From the NCBI RefSeq assembly GCF_022513565.1, contig NZ_JAKWBE010000032.1:30730-94729 (forward strand): DNA of 64,000 nt, given 5' to 3'. The translations under genes were made by a program, and so were the position numbers. The notes under the pieces were generated by a model. It was not told the origin of the DNA, made no database searches, and saw nothing but the letters and a program-made list of their open reading frames with translations. Source of the DNA: Streptomyces gilvus. GTDB taxonomy: Bacteria > Actinomycetota > Actinomycetes > Streptomycetales > Streptomycetaceae. Positions 16,519 through 25,897 of the stretch are shown one piece after another; the first letter of the stretch is position 1, and every line of letters starts with the position of its first letter.

Positions 16519-16554
16519 AAGGGGGCCGGAGCTCTCGCTCCGGCCCCCTTTTCA
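16519..16554. terminator. Strong bidirectional terminator
   Basis: AAGGGGGCCGGAGC (16519-16532), a TCTC loop and GCTCCGGCCCCCTT (16537-16550) make a perfect 14-bp stem followed by TT. It lies between the stop of the LLM oxidoreductase (+) and the stop of the esterase gene (-), so it can end both transcripts. Confidence 0.9.
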
Positions 16555-16568
16555 TGCCGTCGTGTCCG

Positions 16569-17870
16569 CTACTTGCGCGTCGCCGCCGTGGGCCTGGGCT
16601 CCGTGCCCTCCGCGCGGAGGGGGCTGCGGTCCGGGCGGGGCTTGGGGGTGCCGCCCTGGGCCCCGGTCGTCTTCTTCTTCGGCTGGGGTGTGACGTCCTG
16701 CGGGAAGGTCAGCTGGTCGTTCATCCAGGTCAGGGCGGCGGGCATCTCCCGTACCCAGGTGGGGAAGTTGTGGCTGCCGCTGTTCGGGAGGATCGAGGCC
16801 ACCCGCATGGGCGCCTTGACGGCCTTGATGAAGGCCTCGGTCTGCGGGTAGCCCTTCTCACCGTGCTTGCTGGTGGCGACCAGGACCGAGACCTGGGGCG
16901 CCGGCAGGTGCTGCAGGCGCCACATCAGGTCGTGGCCGTCGACCCGGGCCTGGCGGCCCAGGCCGCTGCCGAAGAGGTTGCCGGTGGTGGGGTCGTCCTT
17001 GACCTTGTAGTCGGGCGACAGGGCCGCGGCCGTGGTGTAGACGTGCGGATCGCGCATCGTGAGCTGGAGGGCGCAACTGGCGCCCGAGGAGTAGCCCATG
17101 ACGCCCCAGGCGCTGGCGTAGTGACCCGCCCGGTAGACGGACTTGATGGCCTCGGGAAGGTCCTTGGCCAGGAACGTCTCGGTCTGCGGTCCGCCGGGGA
17201 CGTTCACGCACTCGGTGTCGCGGGGCGGGGCGATGGTGGGCCGGATCATCACCACGATCGTCGGCTGCATCTGGCCCTTGCTCTGCAGGTCGGCGGCGGT
17301 CTGCGGGACCCGCAGGTGCTGCGCGAGGTTGAAGATGGACCCCGGGTAGCCGCTGAGCGCGACGATCACCGGGAAGCGCTGGCGGTGGTACGCCTTCTGG
17401 AAGTACTGCGGCGGCAGATAGACGAACGCCGGGTCGACCACGCCGGTGCGCTTGCCGATGATCTTGACCGACTCCACCCGCCCGACGGACGCGGCCGGCC
17501 CGTTGGGCAGTCCGCTGACCCGGCTGAGCTGGTCGTTGCTCGCGGGCTGCACGAGCGAGCCGTGGACGCTGCTTATGCCGTTCACCGCCCCGTCGCCGTT
17601 CTGGTCGGCCGCCTGCGTCACACCGACGGGAGCGGTGTCGACGTGGCCGAACAGCTCGCCCCAGGAGCCGAAGAACTGGTACGACGAGTTCACCGCGCAG
17701 GCGAACGCCGCGACGATGGTCACCTGCGTCACCCCGATGGCGCCCAGCCGGCCCAGCACATGCCACAGTCCCGGCTTCGCGAACCGTGGCCACAGCCAGA
17801 CCAGCAGCGCCACACAGAGGGCGGCCAGCGCCACCATCGCGTATACGGTCGTTTGACTGGTCAAACCCAT
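16569..17870 (-). CDS. Membrane-anchored esterase-family alpha/beta hydrolase
   Basis: The protein has 433 residues. The N-terminal part contains about two to three membrane segments (VYAMVALAALCVALLVWLWP and IGVTQVTIVAAFACAV), followed by an extracytoplasmic esterase (PF00756-like) domain with the nucleophile elbow MGYSSGASCA and a terminal SGSHNFPTW with the likely catalytic His. Such proteins resemble mycolyltransferases and feruloyl esterases and act outside the membrane on an acyl ester. ATG 17870 is preferred to GTG 17915 because it directly precedes the first helix; neither has a clear ribosome site. It converges with the LLM gene. Confidence 0.8.
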   Translation of the reverse strand: MGLTSQTTVYAMVALAALCVALLVWLWPRFAKPGLWHVLGRLGAIGVTQVTIVAAFACAVNSSYQFFGSWGELFGHVDTAPVGVTQAADQNGDGAVNGISSVHGSLVQPASNDQLSRVSGLPNGPAASVGRVESVKIIGKRTGVVDPAFVYLPPQYFQKAYHRQRFPVIVALSGYPGSIFNLAQHLRVPQTAADLQSKGQMQPTIVVMIRPTIAPPRDTECVNVPGGPQTETFLAKDLPEAIKSVYRAGHYASAWGVMGYSSGASCALQLTMRDPHVYTTAAALSPDYKVKDDPTTGNLFGSGLGRQARVDGHDLMWRLQHLPAPQVSVLVATSKHGEKGYPQTEAFIKAVKAPMRVASILPNSGSHNFPTWVREMPAALTWMNDQLTFPQDVTPQPKKKTTGAQGGTPKPRPDRSPLRAEGTEPRPTAATRK

Positions 17871-18052
17871 GTCACTCAGTCCCTGACTTCCTGCCCGTGC
17901 ACAGTTCCTACGCACAGAAGGAGGGCAGAAGAGCCTTCCGCGTTCCGTAACGAGAGTTTTAGGCGTAAGACATGGCCTGTTCCGCTATGTCATGCAGGGA
18001 TTCCGGCCCCCAGGAGTGACGAAGGTCATGTGCGGACGCGACCGTGCGCCGC

Positions 18053-18943
18053 TCAGTGCCACGCCTCCGACAGGCGTACGAAGGTGTGGCCCGAGGCCAG
18101 CAGGCGGGGTACGGCGGCTGCGATGCCGCGGGCCGTGCCGCCCTCCGGGTGGTTCATGTGGCAGATGACGACGGAGCCGGCCGGGGCCGCGCCGACGGTC
18201 GTGCCGACCTGCTCCGGGCTGAAGGTGGCGCCCGCGTCGCCGTTGACGGAGAAGCCGGCGAACCGTTCGCCCAGCGCGGTGACGATGCCGGCCGCGACGT
18301 CGTCGCAGTACGCGGTGCCGGAGCGGAAGAAACGCGGTGGGCTGCCCAGCAGCCGGGTCAGCTTCGCCCGGTTGCCGGCGACCTCGTCGTAGACCTCGGC
18401 GGCGCTGCGGGTGCCGGGGATGCCGTAGGCGGAGCGGCCGGTCACGGAAAGGGGGAGGTGACGGGTGCCGTGGTTGGCGATCTCGAAGAGCGGCTCGGCG
18501 GCGAGGCGGCGGAAGACGGCCGGGTTGGCGTCGATCCAGCGGGAGTTGAGGAACAGCGTCGCCGGTATCTCGCGCCTGCGCAGGAAGTCGATCAGGGCGC
18601 GGTCGTAGCCGCTGCCGCCCCGGCCGCCGCAGGCGTCGAAGGTCAGCGCGACGGCCTTCTGACCGGCGGGGAGCCGACGCAGTACGCCCGGTGCGTCGAA
18701 GCCCCAGGTGCGGGGCACGGCGTGACCGTACCGCGCGACGATCTCGGCCCGGGTGACGGCGGGAAGGCGAGCCGGTCTGACCGTCATGGTGGGCGAGGGG
18801 GCGGCGGAGGAGACCGCGGGGGAGGGAGAGGGGGTGGAGGGCTGCGTCGCCGCCGCCGGTCCGGTGGACCTCTCCGGCGCCCCGCAGGCGGTCAACGCTC
18901 CCCCGGCCAAGGCCGCCAGCATCATGCGCCGCGTCGTGCTCAT
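18053..18943 (-). CDS. Polysaccharide deacetylase-family lipoprotein
   Basis: The protein has 296 residues. A lipobox LTAC ends the signal at Cys 20. A Ser/Pro linker (TPSPSPAVSSAAPSP) precedes a NodB domain with AVALTFDACGG (metal motif 1, with D-A-C replacing D-D-G) and NHGTRH (motif 2, metal His pair), and FFRSGTAYCDD (RxPxG-like motif 3). Family members remove N- or O-acetyl groups from peptidoglycan or other wall polymers. ATG 18943 has GGGGAG 5-6 bases upstream; the GTG four codons earlier would sit in the ribosome site. Confidence 0.85.
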   Translation of the reverse strand: MSTTRRMMLAALAGGALTACGAPERSTGPAAATQPSTPSPSPAVSSAAPSPTMTVRPARLPAVTRAEIVARYGHAVPRTWGFDAPGVLRRLPAGQKAVALTFDACGGRGGSGYDRALIDFLRRREIPATLFLNSRWIDANPAVFRRLAAEPLFEIANHGTRHLPLSVTGRSAYGIPGTRSAAEVYDEVAGNRAKLTRLLGSPPRFFRSGTAYCDDVAAGIVTALGERFAGFSVNGDAGATFSPEQVGTTVGAAPAGSVVICHMNHPEGGTARGIAAAVPRLLASGHTFVRLSEAWH

Positions 18944-18997
18944 CCACTCCCCCACCCGCCCGGACCTACGGCGGCATGCTACGTGCCGCGGAGTCCG

Positions 18998-20932
18998 TCA
19001 GTTCGGTCGCAGTATCACCGCCTGGCCGCCGGACGGGGCCATGGGGACCGTGAGCGTGGTCGACGAGGTGACCGTGCTGGTGTTCGTGACGACGGGGGTC
19101 TGGTAGGCGGACGTGCCGGGGGTGCCATCGGCGTAGACCGTGGCCGTCCAGTCGCCGCCGCCGAGGAAGGAGAGCGGGAGCGACAGCGTGCGGGCCGACT
19201 CGTTCGTCATGGCGCCCAGGTACCAGGTGGTGCCCTTGCGGCGGGCCACCGCGATGTACTCGCCGATCGCCCCGTCGAGGGTGCGGCTCTCGTCCCACGT
19301 GGTGGGGACGGCGTCGAACCAGGGCAGGCCGGGCCAGTTGGCGGTGGTGGCGTACTTGGACGGGGAGTCGTACCAGTAGAGGAAGTTGAGCGGCTGGTAG
19401 TAGACCGCGGCCATCGCCATCTGGTGGACGTTGGTGGTCTGGTCGCGGGACTGGCCGTAGCAGATCGTGTAGTCCATCGGCCCGCCGATGTTCCGGGCGA
19501 ACGGCAGGGTGACGTTGTGCGAGGCGGTCGGGAAGTGCTCGTTGCCCCGGACGCCCTCCAGGCTGACCCAGTTGGGGTAGGTCCGCTCGTAGCCGAACGG
19601 CCGTACGTCGTCGTGCATGTCGATCAGCAGGTTGTGCGCGGCCGCCGTTCTGGCCCAGCCCGTGATCTGGTTGGTCATGGCCTGGGTGCCGTCGTTGATG
19701 AAGCCGAGCTTCACGCCCGCGACTCCCCAGCCCCGGTAGAGGGCGAAGAGGCTGTCGGGGTCGGTCAGGGCGATGCGGTTGACGTAGAGGATGACCCCGA
19801 TGCCCTTGCCGGTGGCGTAGGAGATGACGGACGGCAGGTCGATGGCGTCGATGGGCTGGGTGGCGTCGGTGGTGCTGCCCTCCGGGCCGTACCAGCCGGC
19901 GTCGTACTCGATGTACTGGAGCCCGCGGGCGGCCGCGAAGTCCACTCCGGCGGTGCCGGCCGCGGTGGTCAGGTTGCAGCGGAAGACCTTGCCGGGCTTG
20001 ATCCAGGAGGTGTCGGCGAGCGCGTTCGCGGGGGCGAGGTTGAGCACCAGCTCGGCGTTGTCGACGAGTTCGGCGTGGGTGGAGCCGGTCACCACCGCGC
20101 GCCAGGGGGTGGCGAACGGGGTGGTGACGGTGGAGGTCGTCTGGACGGTCCCGCTTCCCCGGGCGGTGTACTCCATCAGGTGGGCGGCGAGTGTGTTGGG
20201 CTGTCCGGACACCGAACTCAGCATCAGACGGGGGTAGTTGACACGGGAGGACTCGCAGAAGCAGGCGATCGTGCCGCCGCTCGCGTACGTCGCGGTCAGC
20301 GGCAGGTCGGTCAGGGGGCCGGTGTCGGTGGTGGAGGTGCCGGTGGACGGGATGGAGCCGGGAGCGACCGGGTTGTACGCGTCCTCGTCCCGGGCGCTGT
20401 AGACGAGCGTGCCGTCGGGGAGGACGAACGTCGTCAGCTCGTCGGCGATGGTGGCGGTGCCCTTGTCGAGCAGCACGTACCGGAAGGCGACACCACTGGG
20501 GTAGGCGCGGATCTGGACGCTGAAGTCGATCTGGGTGGCGGTGTCCCGGAGGTTCCAGCGCATCTCCTGGTACCGGTCGCGGACAGTGGCGTTGCGGCCG
20601 TAGACCGGGGTCCAGGTGGTGTCGACGGTCCAGTGCTGGTAGTTGGTGACGACCGTGCCGCCGCGGCCCAGTTGCGTCCCGTCGGCGAGTTGCAGGCCGA
20701 GGGCCGAGGTGTCGACGACGGTCACGCCCCTGCGGGCGGCCGACCAGGTCAGGGCGCCGCCGGTGAGGGACATCGTGATGGTGGTGCTGCCGTCGGGGGC
20801 GGTCGCGGTGACCGAGGCGTCCGCGGCCGCGGCCGTGCCCGTCGTACCGATCCCGACGGCGACGGCGCCGGCGGCGACCGCCGCCCCCTTGAACAGCCCC
20901 CGGCGCGAGACCGGGCGTGCTGGAACCTCCAT
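18998..20932 (-). CDS. Exported glycoside hydrolase family 97 protein
   Basis: The protein has 644 residues. It has a Tat-type signal SRRGLFKGAAVAAGAVAVG and cleavage after TAAAA. The body follows GH97 (alpha-glucosidase/galactosidase of the SusB kind): an N-terminal beta-sandwich (DFSVQIRAYPSGVAFRYVL), a barrel with YIEYDAGWYGPEG, GVKLGFINDGTQ and LLIDMHDDVRPFGYERTYPN, and a C-terminal beta domain (GTTWYLGAMTNESARTLSLPL). I cannot assign the catalytic acids with certainty. ATG 20932 is preceded by GAGAGGTG; upstream codons lack a signal. It is probably a secreted glycosidase for alpha-linked oligosaccharides. Confidence 0.85.
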   Translation of the reverse strand: MEVPARPVSRRGLFKGAAVAAGAVAVGIGTTGTAAAADASVTATAPDGSTTITMSLTGGALTWSAARRGVTVVDTSALGLQLADGTQLGRGGTVVTNYQHWTVDTTWTPVYGRNATVRDRYQEMRWNLRDTATQIDFSVQIRAYPSGVAFRYVLLDKGTATIADELTTFVLPDGTLVYSARDEDAYNPVAPGSIPSTGTSTTDTGPLTDLPLTATYASGGTIACFCESSRVNYPRLMLSSVSGQPNTLAAHLMEYTARGSGTVQTTSTVTTPFATPWRAVVTGSTHAELVDNAELVLNLAPANALADTSWIKPGKVFRCNLTTAAGTAGVDFAAARGLQYIEYDAGWYGPEGSTTDATQPIDAIDLPSVISYATGKGIGVILYVNRIALTDPDSLFALYRGWGVAGVKLGFINDGTQAMTNQITGWARTAAAHNLLIDMHDDVRPFGYERTYPNWVSLEGVRGNEHFPTASHNVTLPFARNIGGPMDYTICYGQSRDQTTNVHQMAMAAVYYQPLNFLYWYDSPSKYATTANWPGLPWFDAVPTTWDESRTLDGAIGEYIAVARRKGTTWYLGAMTNESARTLSLPLSFLGGGDWTATVYADGTPGTSAYQTPVVTNTSTVTSSTTLTVPMAPSGGQAVILRPN

Positions 20933-21164
20933 GGCGGTGCACCTCTCCACTGAGCGAGCCGAACACAAACGAACAGCACCGACAGCCGAAAGGTCAACAG
21001 TTCCGCACGGTAAAAACGCCAACACGGCATACCCGCCCGCCCATTCCTTCATGAACAAACAAAGTCAACCGCACGCTTCTTGACGCTCCGGCAGACAACC
21101 GGCTCTCATTGCCGACTGAAGTCCCGACGGCGTGACGTCGGGACCCCGACGGAGAGGCGGAACC

Positions 21165-21242
21165 ATGCCGGACCGAGCCGCGGGCGCCGGCGTCGTCCAG
21201 CTGACCGGCACCGGTGCCACCAGTCAGCGGTGGACGCTGTGA
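21165..21242 (+). pseudogene. Possible ricin-type lectin tail remnant
   Basis: A 25-codon frame, with GGAGAGGCGG a few bases before ATG 21165, ends GVVQLTGTGATSQRWTL. The VVQ...xxxQRWTL ending is typical of the last QxW repeat of ricin B-type beta-trefoil carbohydrate-binding domains. No upstream coding sequence continues it. It may be a decayed tail of a lectin or glycosidase gene, or a chance short frame. Confidence 0.35.
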
Positions 21243-21257
21243 CCGGCCGTCGGCGCG

Positions 21258-22049
21258 TCACCTGACGTCGACGAAGTCCCCCGCCATCTTCGCCGGTCCG
21301 GTCGTGGCCGTGCCGGCGAAGACGAAGCGGAAGTAGCCGTCCGTCCTGGCCTTGGTGGTGGTTTTCAGCGAACCGCCGCTGCCGCTGGTGACGGTCTTGA
21401 GGGTGGTGTAGGTGTCGCTGCCCTTCTCGCGGAACTGCAGCAGCACCGGCCGCCCCCGGTAGCCGGTGTACACCCCGCTCCCCCAGTCGGCGCGGGTCAG
21501 CCTGCCGGTGACGGTGATGGTCCTGCCCTTCCGCACCGGCTCGGGCGAGGCGTTGACCTTCAGCGTGGCGTACCGCTTGAACTGCGCCGTGCCGGCGACG
21601 TCGACGTCCGTCCAGTCGTCGGTGGAGTCCTGTGCCTCGGCGAGCACCTTCCAGGTGCCGGCGAGACCGTTGTGGTGGAAGTCCCGCTTCGCGTCCACCC
21701 CGAAGCTCACGGTGCAGGTGGAGGTGGTGGGGTCGGTGGCCGAGACCGTGCAGGTGCCCGGCGGCGGATACAGGGGCAGGTGGCCGTCGGCGTCGTCGGT
21801 GTTGGGGCCGTGCCACAGGTAGGCCCAGGTCTTCGCGACGCCGTCCGGGTCCGTGGCTCTCCAGGTGATGGTGACGGTCCGCTGGGTGGTCAGGCCGAGC
21901 ACGATGTCCTTGCCGCCGTTGACGACGACGTCCGAGAACGTGGTGTCGCCGGTGGCGGCCCGGTCCGCCGCGTGGGCGGCTGCGGGAACCGCCGACGCGG
22001 ACAGGGCGGTGGCGAGGGACACGGCGGCGAGGGCCGGGCGGATGCGCAT
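21258..22049 (-). CDS. Exported beta-sandwich protein of unknown function
   Basis: The protein has 263 residues. It has a signal peptide MRIRPALAAVSLATAL...VPAAAHAA. The mature part is strand-rich with two repeated-looking Ig-like units: GKDIVLGLTTQRTVTITWRA, and LKVNASPEPVRKGRTITVTGRLT followed by GRPVLLQFREKGSDTYTTLKTV, the latter typical of bacterial surface/adhesion beta domains found at the ends of secreted proteins. ATG 22049 has AAGGGGAAA upstream; starting earlier would bury the signal. The ligand is unknown. Confidence 0.75.
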   Translation of the reverse strand: MRIRPALAAVSLATALSASAVPAAAHAADRAATGDTTFSDVVVNGGKDIVLGLTTQRTVTITWRATDPDGVAKTWAYLWHGPNTDDADGHLPLYPPPGTCTVSATDPTTSTCTVSFGVDAKRDFHHNGLAGTWKVLAEAQDSTDDWTDVDVAGTAQFKRYATLKVNASPEPVRKGRTITVTGRLTRADWGSGVYTGYRGRPVLLQFREKGSDTYTTLKTVTSGSGGSLKTTTKARTDGYFRFVFAGTATTGPAKMAGDFVDVR

Positions 22050-22241
22050 GGCTTTCCCCTTCGGGATCGGAGGACTCGCCCGTCTCCCCACGGCGAGACC
22101 TGATGATGCGTCACGCGTGTTGGACACTCGGGGGCCGGTGGTGGTTGTCCCGTGGCTGCCGGCAGTCGTTCGGGAGAACGACGGTGTCCGCGTACGCGCC
22201 CGTCGGGCTCGGCGTACGCGGACACCTCCATGGCGGTTCGG

Positions 22242-23561
22242 TCAGAAGGCCGCCAGTCCGTTCGGGGTTCCGTTGCCGGTGGGGGCGTCGTAGCCGGGAA
22301 CCGCCGTGCAGAGGTAGTCGCCCTCGCAGTTGCCGTTCGAGCCGTCGGTGACGTCGTTGAGGCTCGCCGCCGGCGCGGAGTAGAGGCGGGAGGCGTCGGC
22401 GTAGGCGCCGGGGTGGCCCGCGAGCGCGATCACGCCGGCCACGTACGGCGCCGAGGCGCTGGTGCCGCCGACGATCGTCCAGCCGCCGCTGCCGCGCGGC
22501 ACGGAGGTGACGTAGACCGCGAGTCCGGTGTCGGGGTCGGCGACGGCGGAGACGTCCGCGATGGTGCGGCCGGGGCAGTCGGTGTCCTGCTGCCAGGCCG
22601 GCTTGTCCACCCAGGCCGAGCAGCCGCTGCCCGACCCGGACCAGGCGGTCTCCTGCCAGCCCCGGTCGTTGTCGGCGCGGTTGAGCGAGGTGCCGCCCAC
22701 CGCGACGACACCGGAGTACGCCGCCGGGAAGCTCGGGACGGTGTAGCCGGAGTCGCCGGAGGAGGCGACCACCGCCACGCCGGGGTGGCTGTAGTCCTTC
22801 GCGAAGGCGGTCGTGCCGTGGTTCTCGGTGCCGCCATAGCTGTTGGACACCTCGGTGGCGCCCAGGGCGACGGAGGTGTCCACCGCTGCGGCCAGGTCGC
22901 CCATGGTGGGTTCGTCGGCCTCGACCAGCAGGATGCGGCACTGGGGGCAGGCGGCGGAGGCCATCTCCAGGTCGAGCGCCGTCTCGGTGGCCCAGCCGCT
23001 GACCGCGCCGGACGCGGGCAGGGGCGCGGTGTCACCGCGCTGGTTGACCTTGCGGAAGCAGCCGTTGTCCGTGGTGCACGGGGGCAGTCCGTAGGTCGCG
23101 CGGTAGACGGCGAGGTCGGCCTCCGCGGTCGGGTCGTCGTAGGCGTCGACCAGGGCGATGGTCTGGTCCGCGCCGCCGGTCGCGGGCAGCCGGTAGGCGG
23201 CGCGCAGGTCGGCCGGGCCGTAGCCGTCGGGGAGTCGGGTGTCCGCGGTGCTCGCGCCGGCGCGGAGCTTGGCGGCCGCGGCCGGTCCGCGTACGCCCAG
23301 GCCGCCGTGGACGTCGGTGCGGACCAGGGCGAGGCACCGGGCCTGTCCGGCGGGGGCGGCGGCGCAGGCGTGCTCGACGGCCGGCGTCGCGGTCGCGGTG
23401 CCGGCCGCGTGGGCGGTGCCGGCGGCGGGCAGGGCGAGGGCGAGGAGCAGGGCGGTCACGGCGGGCCGTATCAGGCGGGTGACGCGTCTGCGGCGGGCTT
23501 GGCGGGCTGTCATCCGGGGCTCGTTCTCCTGGTTCTCCCGGTCGGGGACGGTGGTCGTCAT
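22242..23561 (-). CDS. Secreted S53 (sedolisin-type) peptidase
   Basis: The protein has 439 residues. The signal region is at about 27-55. The catalytic pair is in ATETALDLEMASAACPQC (Glu and Asp, about 193 and 197), the SSGDSGYTVPSFPA segment carries the oxyanion-hole Asp region, and the nucleophile is in VGGTSASAPYVAG. Processed family members cut proteins, often at low pH. Its ATG overlaps the stop of the upstream S8-like gene (ATGA), so the two are coupled. An alternative start, Met 17, gives a shorter and more usual signal; its AGGAG is 12 bases away. Confidence 0.85.
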   Translation of the reverse strand: MTTTVPDRENQENEPRMTARQARRRRVTRLIRPAVTALLLALALPAAGTAHAAGTATATPAVEHACAAAPAGQARCLALVRTDVHGGLGVRGPAAAAKLRAGASTADTRLPDGYGPADLRAAYRLPATGGADQTIALVDAYDDPTAEADLAVYRATYGLPPCTTDNGCFRKVNQRGDTAPLPASGAVSGWATETALDLEMASAACPQCRILLVEADEPTMGDLAAAVDTSVALGATEVSNSYGGTENHGTTAFAKDYSHPGVAVVASSGDSGYTVPSFPAAYSGVVAVGGTSLNRADNDRGWQETAWSGSGSGCSAWVDKPAWQQDTDCPGRTIADVSAVADPDTGLAVYVTSVPRGSGGWTIVGGTSASAPYVAGVIALAGHPGAYADASRLYSAPAASLNDVTDGSNGNCEGDYLCTAVPGYDAPTGNGTPNGLAAF

Positions 23562-25879
23562 GAGGTGGTGGCCGCGACGGAGTAGGCGTGGGTGATGGTC
23601 TCGGTGAGGCCGTTGCCGTCTGCGTCGGCGGCGGTGACGCGGAGCGCCGGGCTGGTGCCGCGCGCGGAGGCCGGGTTGGTCCAGCGGGCCCGGTAGTGGC
23701 CCTTGGACCCGTGCAGGGCGGTCTTCTGCCAGGTCTTGCCGCCGTCGAAGGAGACCTCGACGGCGGCGGAGGTGATCGCCGCCCGCGAACCGGCCCCGCC
23801 GAAGGTGACGTGGGAGATGTCCAGGCCCATGCTCTGCGTGGTCCGGTGACTGGTGTTCAGGTCGTCCGCGGCCAGGTCGAGGCGCGCGGTGAGCAGCGGC
23901 AGGACCCGGCAGGGCGTGGCCGCCGACTGCCCTTCACAGGTGAACGGGTCGGGCAGCAGGGAGTCGGTGTCGCTCGCCGAGGGCAGCCCGAAGGTCAGCT
24001 CGGTGCGGGCGGTGGTGGACTGGCTGAGGGTGGCGTCGCCGCTGAAGTCCTGGTCGGCGACCAGGCGGTAGTGGGCGTCGGGCGCCGTCTGGCCGTCGGC
24101 GAAGACGCCCGAGTCGTTGGTCCGGTCGTCGATCAGCGTGCCGTCCCGGTAGAGCTGGGCGCCGAAGGCGGCGGGCTGCTCGTCGTAGACGCTGGGGCCG
24201 CCCGCGTGGTCGGCCTCGCTGTCGGTCGTGGCGAGGAAGGCCAGCAGGTTGCCGTCCGCCACGCAGGCGGAACACTCCGAGCCGCCGTACGGGCCGTTCG
24301 TGTACTGGCCCAGTCCCAGGCCTACCGGGCCGCGGGCCCAGTCCTGGGTGTAGGTGCGGCCGGCGGTGAAGGGGCGGTCGCCCGAGGTGAAGGCGAGGCT
24401 TTTGCCGGGGAAGGACTGCTGGATCCAGACGCCGCCGTTGTTGCCGCTCAGGTAGTCGGTCACCCGGGCCGGCATGGTCTGCGGCACGGCCGCCGAGAAG
24501 GCGGCCGGGAGTCCGGGGCCGAGTTCACCGCTGGTGATGATGCCGTCCGGGGAGGCCGCGGGGTCGCGGGCGTAGCGTTCCCGTACGGTGGCGAGCTGCT
24601 TGCCGGTGACCTTGATCCGCTGGTCGGCCGCCACCTCGTCGGTCAGGCGCCCGGCGAGGTCGTAGCGGTAGGGGTCGCCGGTGGCGGGGCCGTGGCCGGA
24701 CCACTGGGTGTAGTAGGCGACCTTGCCGGTGGTGGCGGCCGGCTGGGGGTTGACGTAGACGGGGGTGGTGTCGGTGGAGACCGCCGAGGCGGTGGGGGCC
24801 CAGTCGATCGAGCCGTTGGCGACGTCGGTACGGCCCCAGGTGGCGGCGGCGTAGTCGGCCGTGGCGGGGCGCGGTGTGGCGGCGGTGACCTGTGCCGTGG
24901 CCGTACGGGCGTCCAGGTCCGTGCTGGTCGCGCCGGTCACGTCGAGGTCGGTCAGGGTGACCAGGGACTGCGCGGTGACGTTGCCGGAGGCGTCGAAGTC
25001 CACCACCGGCGCGGCCAGGCTGTAGTGACCGGAGGGCACGGCGACCTTCTCGATGCCGTCGTCCACGGGGAGGACCGCGGTCATCATGGTGGCGTCGTCG
25101 GTGTTGGTCACCAGGACCTGCCCGTTGACCCCGGCGCCGGACCGGTCCTCCGCGGTGATCCGGAGGATGTTCAGCTTGTACTTGGCCGAGGCGCCGCTTC
25201 CGGCCGTCGCGCTCTCGGTGCCCGCGCCGGTGCGGCCCAGGGAGGCGACTCCCGGGAACAGCGGGGTGCTGCCCGGCTGGTGACCGGCCTTGACGTCGGC
25301 GGCGATCCGCTGCTTCAGCAGCCGCGCCAGCTTCCTGCCGGAGGCGGCCGTGGTGTACCCGCGGGCCGAAGCTCCGCTTGTGGACGTCAGCGTCAGCCCG
25401 GTCGGGGTGCTCGGCTTGGCGCCCCGGGCGTAGGACACGGTCACCGGGACGCGGCCGGCTTGCGTCCCCTTGGCCAGCGCGGTGACGTCGAACAGCGAGA
25501 GGTCCAACTGCCTGCCGACGTACGGCTGGGCCGCGGCCGGGATCACATAGCGGTCCCCGGAACCGTCCTGGAAGGAGAGGAACGCGCCGTTTCCGGCGGT
25601 GCGCGAGGCGGGGCGCACGGCGAGGACGCTCGGCTTGCCGGACCTCGTGGTGACCGTGACCTGGTCGCCCGTCACCAACGTGACGGTACGGGTGTCGGAG
25701 ACCTCCAAGCCGGCCCTGCCCGGCGGGGCTTCCTGGGCGGCGAGGGCCGGGGCGCCGAGGGTCGCCGTGGCGGTCACCAGGACGCCCAGGGCCAGGGCTC
25801 CGGTCACGGACAGTCTGCCGGCGGACAGGGGTGATCTGGGGCGGGTTGATCGGGGGCGGGGCCCCGTCGAAGTGGTCAT
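23558..25879 (-). CDS. Exported S8-peptidase-like protein lacking the catalytic domain
   Basis: The protein has 773 residues with an N-terminal signal (LALGVLVTATATLGAPALAA). Residues about 60-140 read RTVTLVTGDQVTVTTRSGK, then DRYVIPAAAQPYVGRQLDLSLFDVTAL, which is the N-terminal pro-region of very large Streptomyces S8 serine peptidases. No D, H or S catalytic blocks (such as GHGTHV or GTSMAAPH) follow; instead there are several beta domains and a C-terminal Ig-like unit (VEVSFDGGKTWQKTALHG). It may act as a chaperone, inhibitor or binding partner of the coupled S53 peptidase. ATG 25879 is preferred over 25903; neither has a strong ribosome site. Confidence 0.75.
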   Translation of the reverse strand: MTTSTGPRPRSTRPRSPLSAGRLSVTGALALGVLVTATATLGAPALAAQEAPPGRAGLEVSDTRTVTLVTGDQVTVTTRSGKPSVLAVRPASRTAGNGAFLSFQDGSGDRYVIPAAAQPYVGRQLDLSLFDVTALAKGTQAGRVPVTVSYARGAKPSTPTGLTLTSTSGASARGYTTAASGRKLARLLKQRIAADVKAGHQPGSTPLFPGVASLGRTGAGTESATAGSGASAKYKLNILRITAEDRSGAGVNGQVLVTNTDDATMMTAVLPVDDGIEKVAVPSGHYSLAAPVVDFDASGNVTAQSLVTLTDLDVTGATSTDLDARTATAQVTAATPRPATADYAAATWGRTDVANGSIDWAPTASAVSTDTTPVYVNPQPAATTGKVAYYTQWSGHGPATGDPYRYDLAGRLTDEVAADQRIKVTGKQLATVRERYARDPAASPDGIITSGELGPGLPAAFSAAVPQTMPARVTDYLSGNNGGVWIQQSFPGKSLAFTSGDRPFTAGRTYTQDWARGPVGLGLGQYTNGPYGGSECSACVADGNLLAFLATTDSEADHAGGPSVYDEQPAAFGAQLYRDGTLIDDRTNDSGVFADGQTAPDAHYRLVADQDFSGDATLSQSTTARTELTFGLPSASDTDSLLPDPFTCEGQSAATPCRVLPLLTARLDLAADDLNTSHRTTQSMGLDISHVTFGGAGSRAAITSAAVEVSFDGGKTWQKTALHGSKGHYRARWTNPASARGTSPALRVTAADADGNGLTETITHAYSVAATTS

Positions 25880-25897
25880 GGACGCCCAGGCTGGACC

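Noticed and set aside
18044..20953. A 969-residue open frame on the + strand
   Set aside because: It is antisense to the deacetylase and GH97 genes, rich in Gly/Arg/Val without motifs, and is a product of GC-rich third positions.
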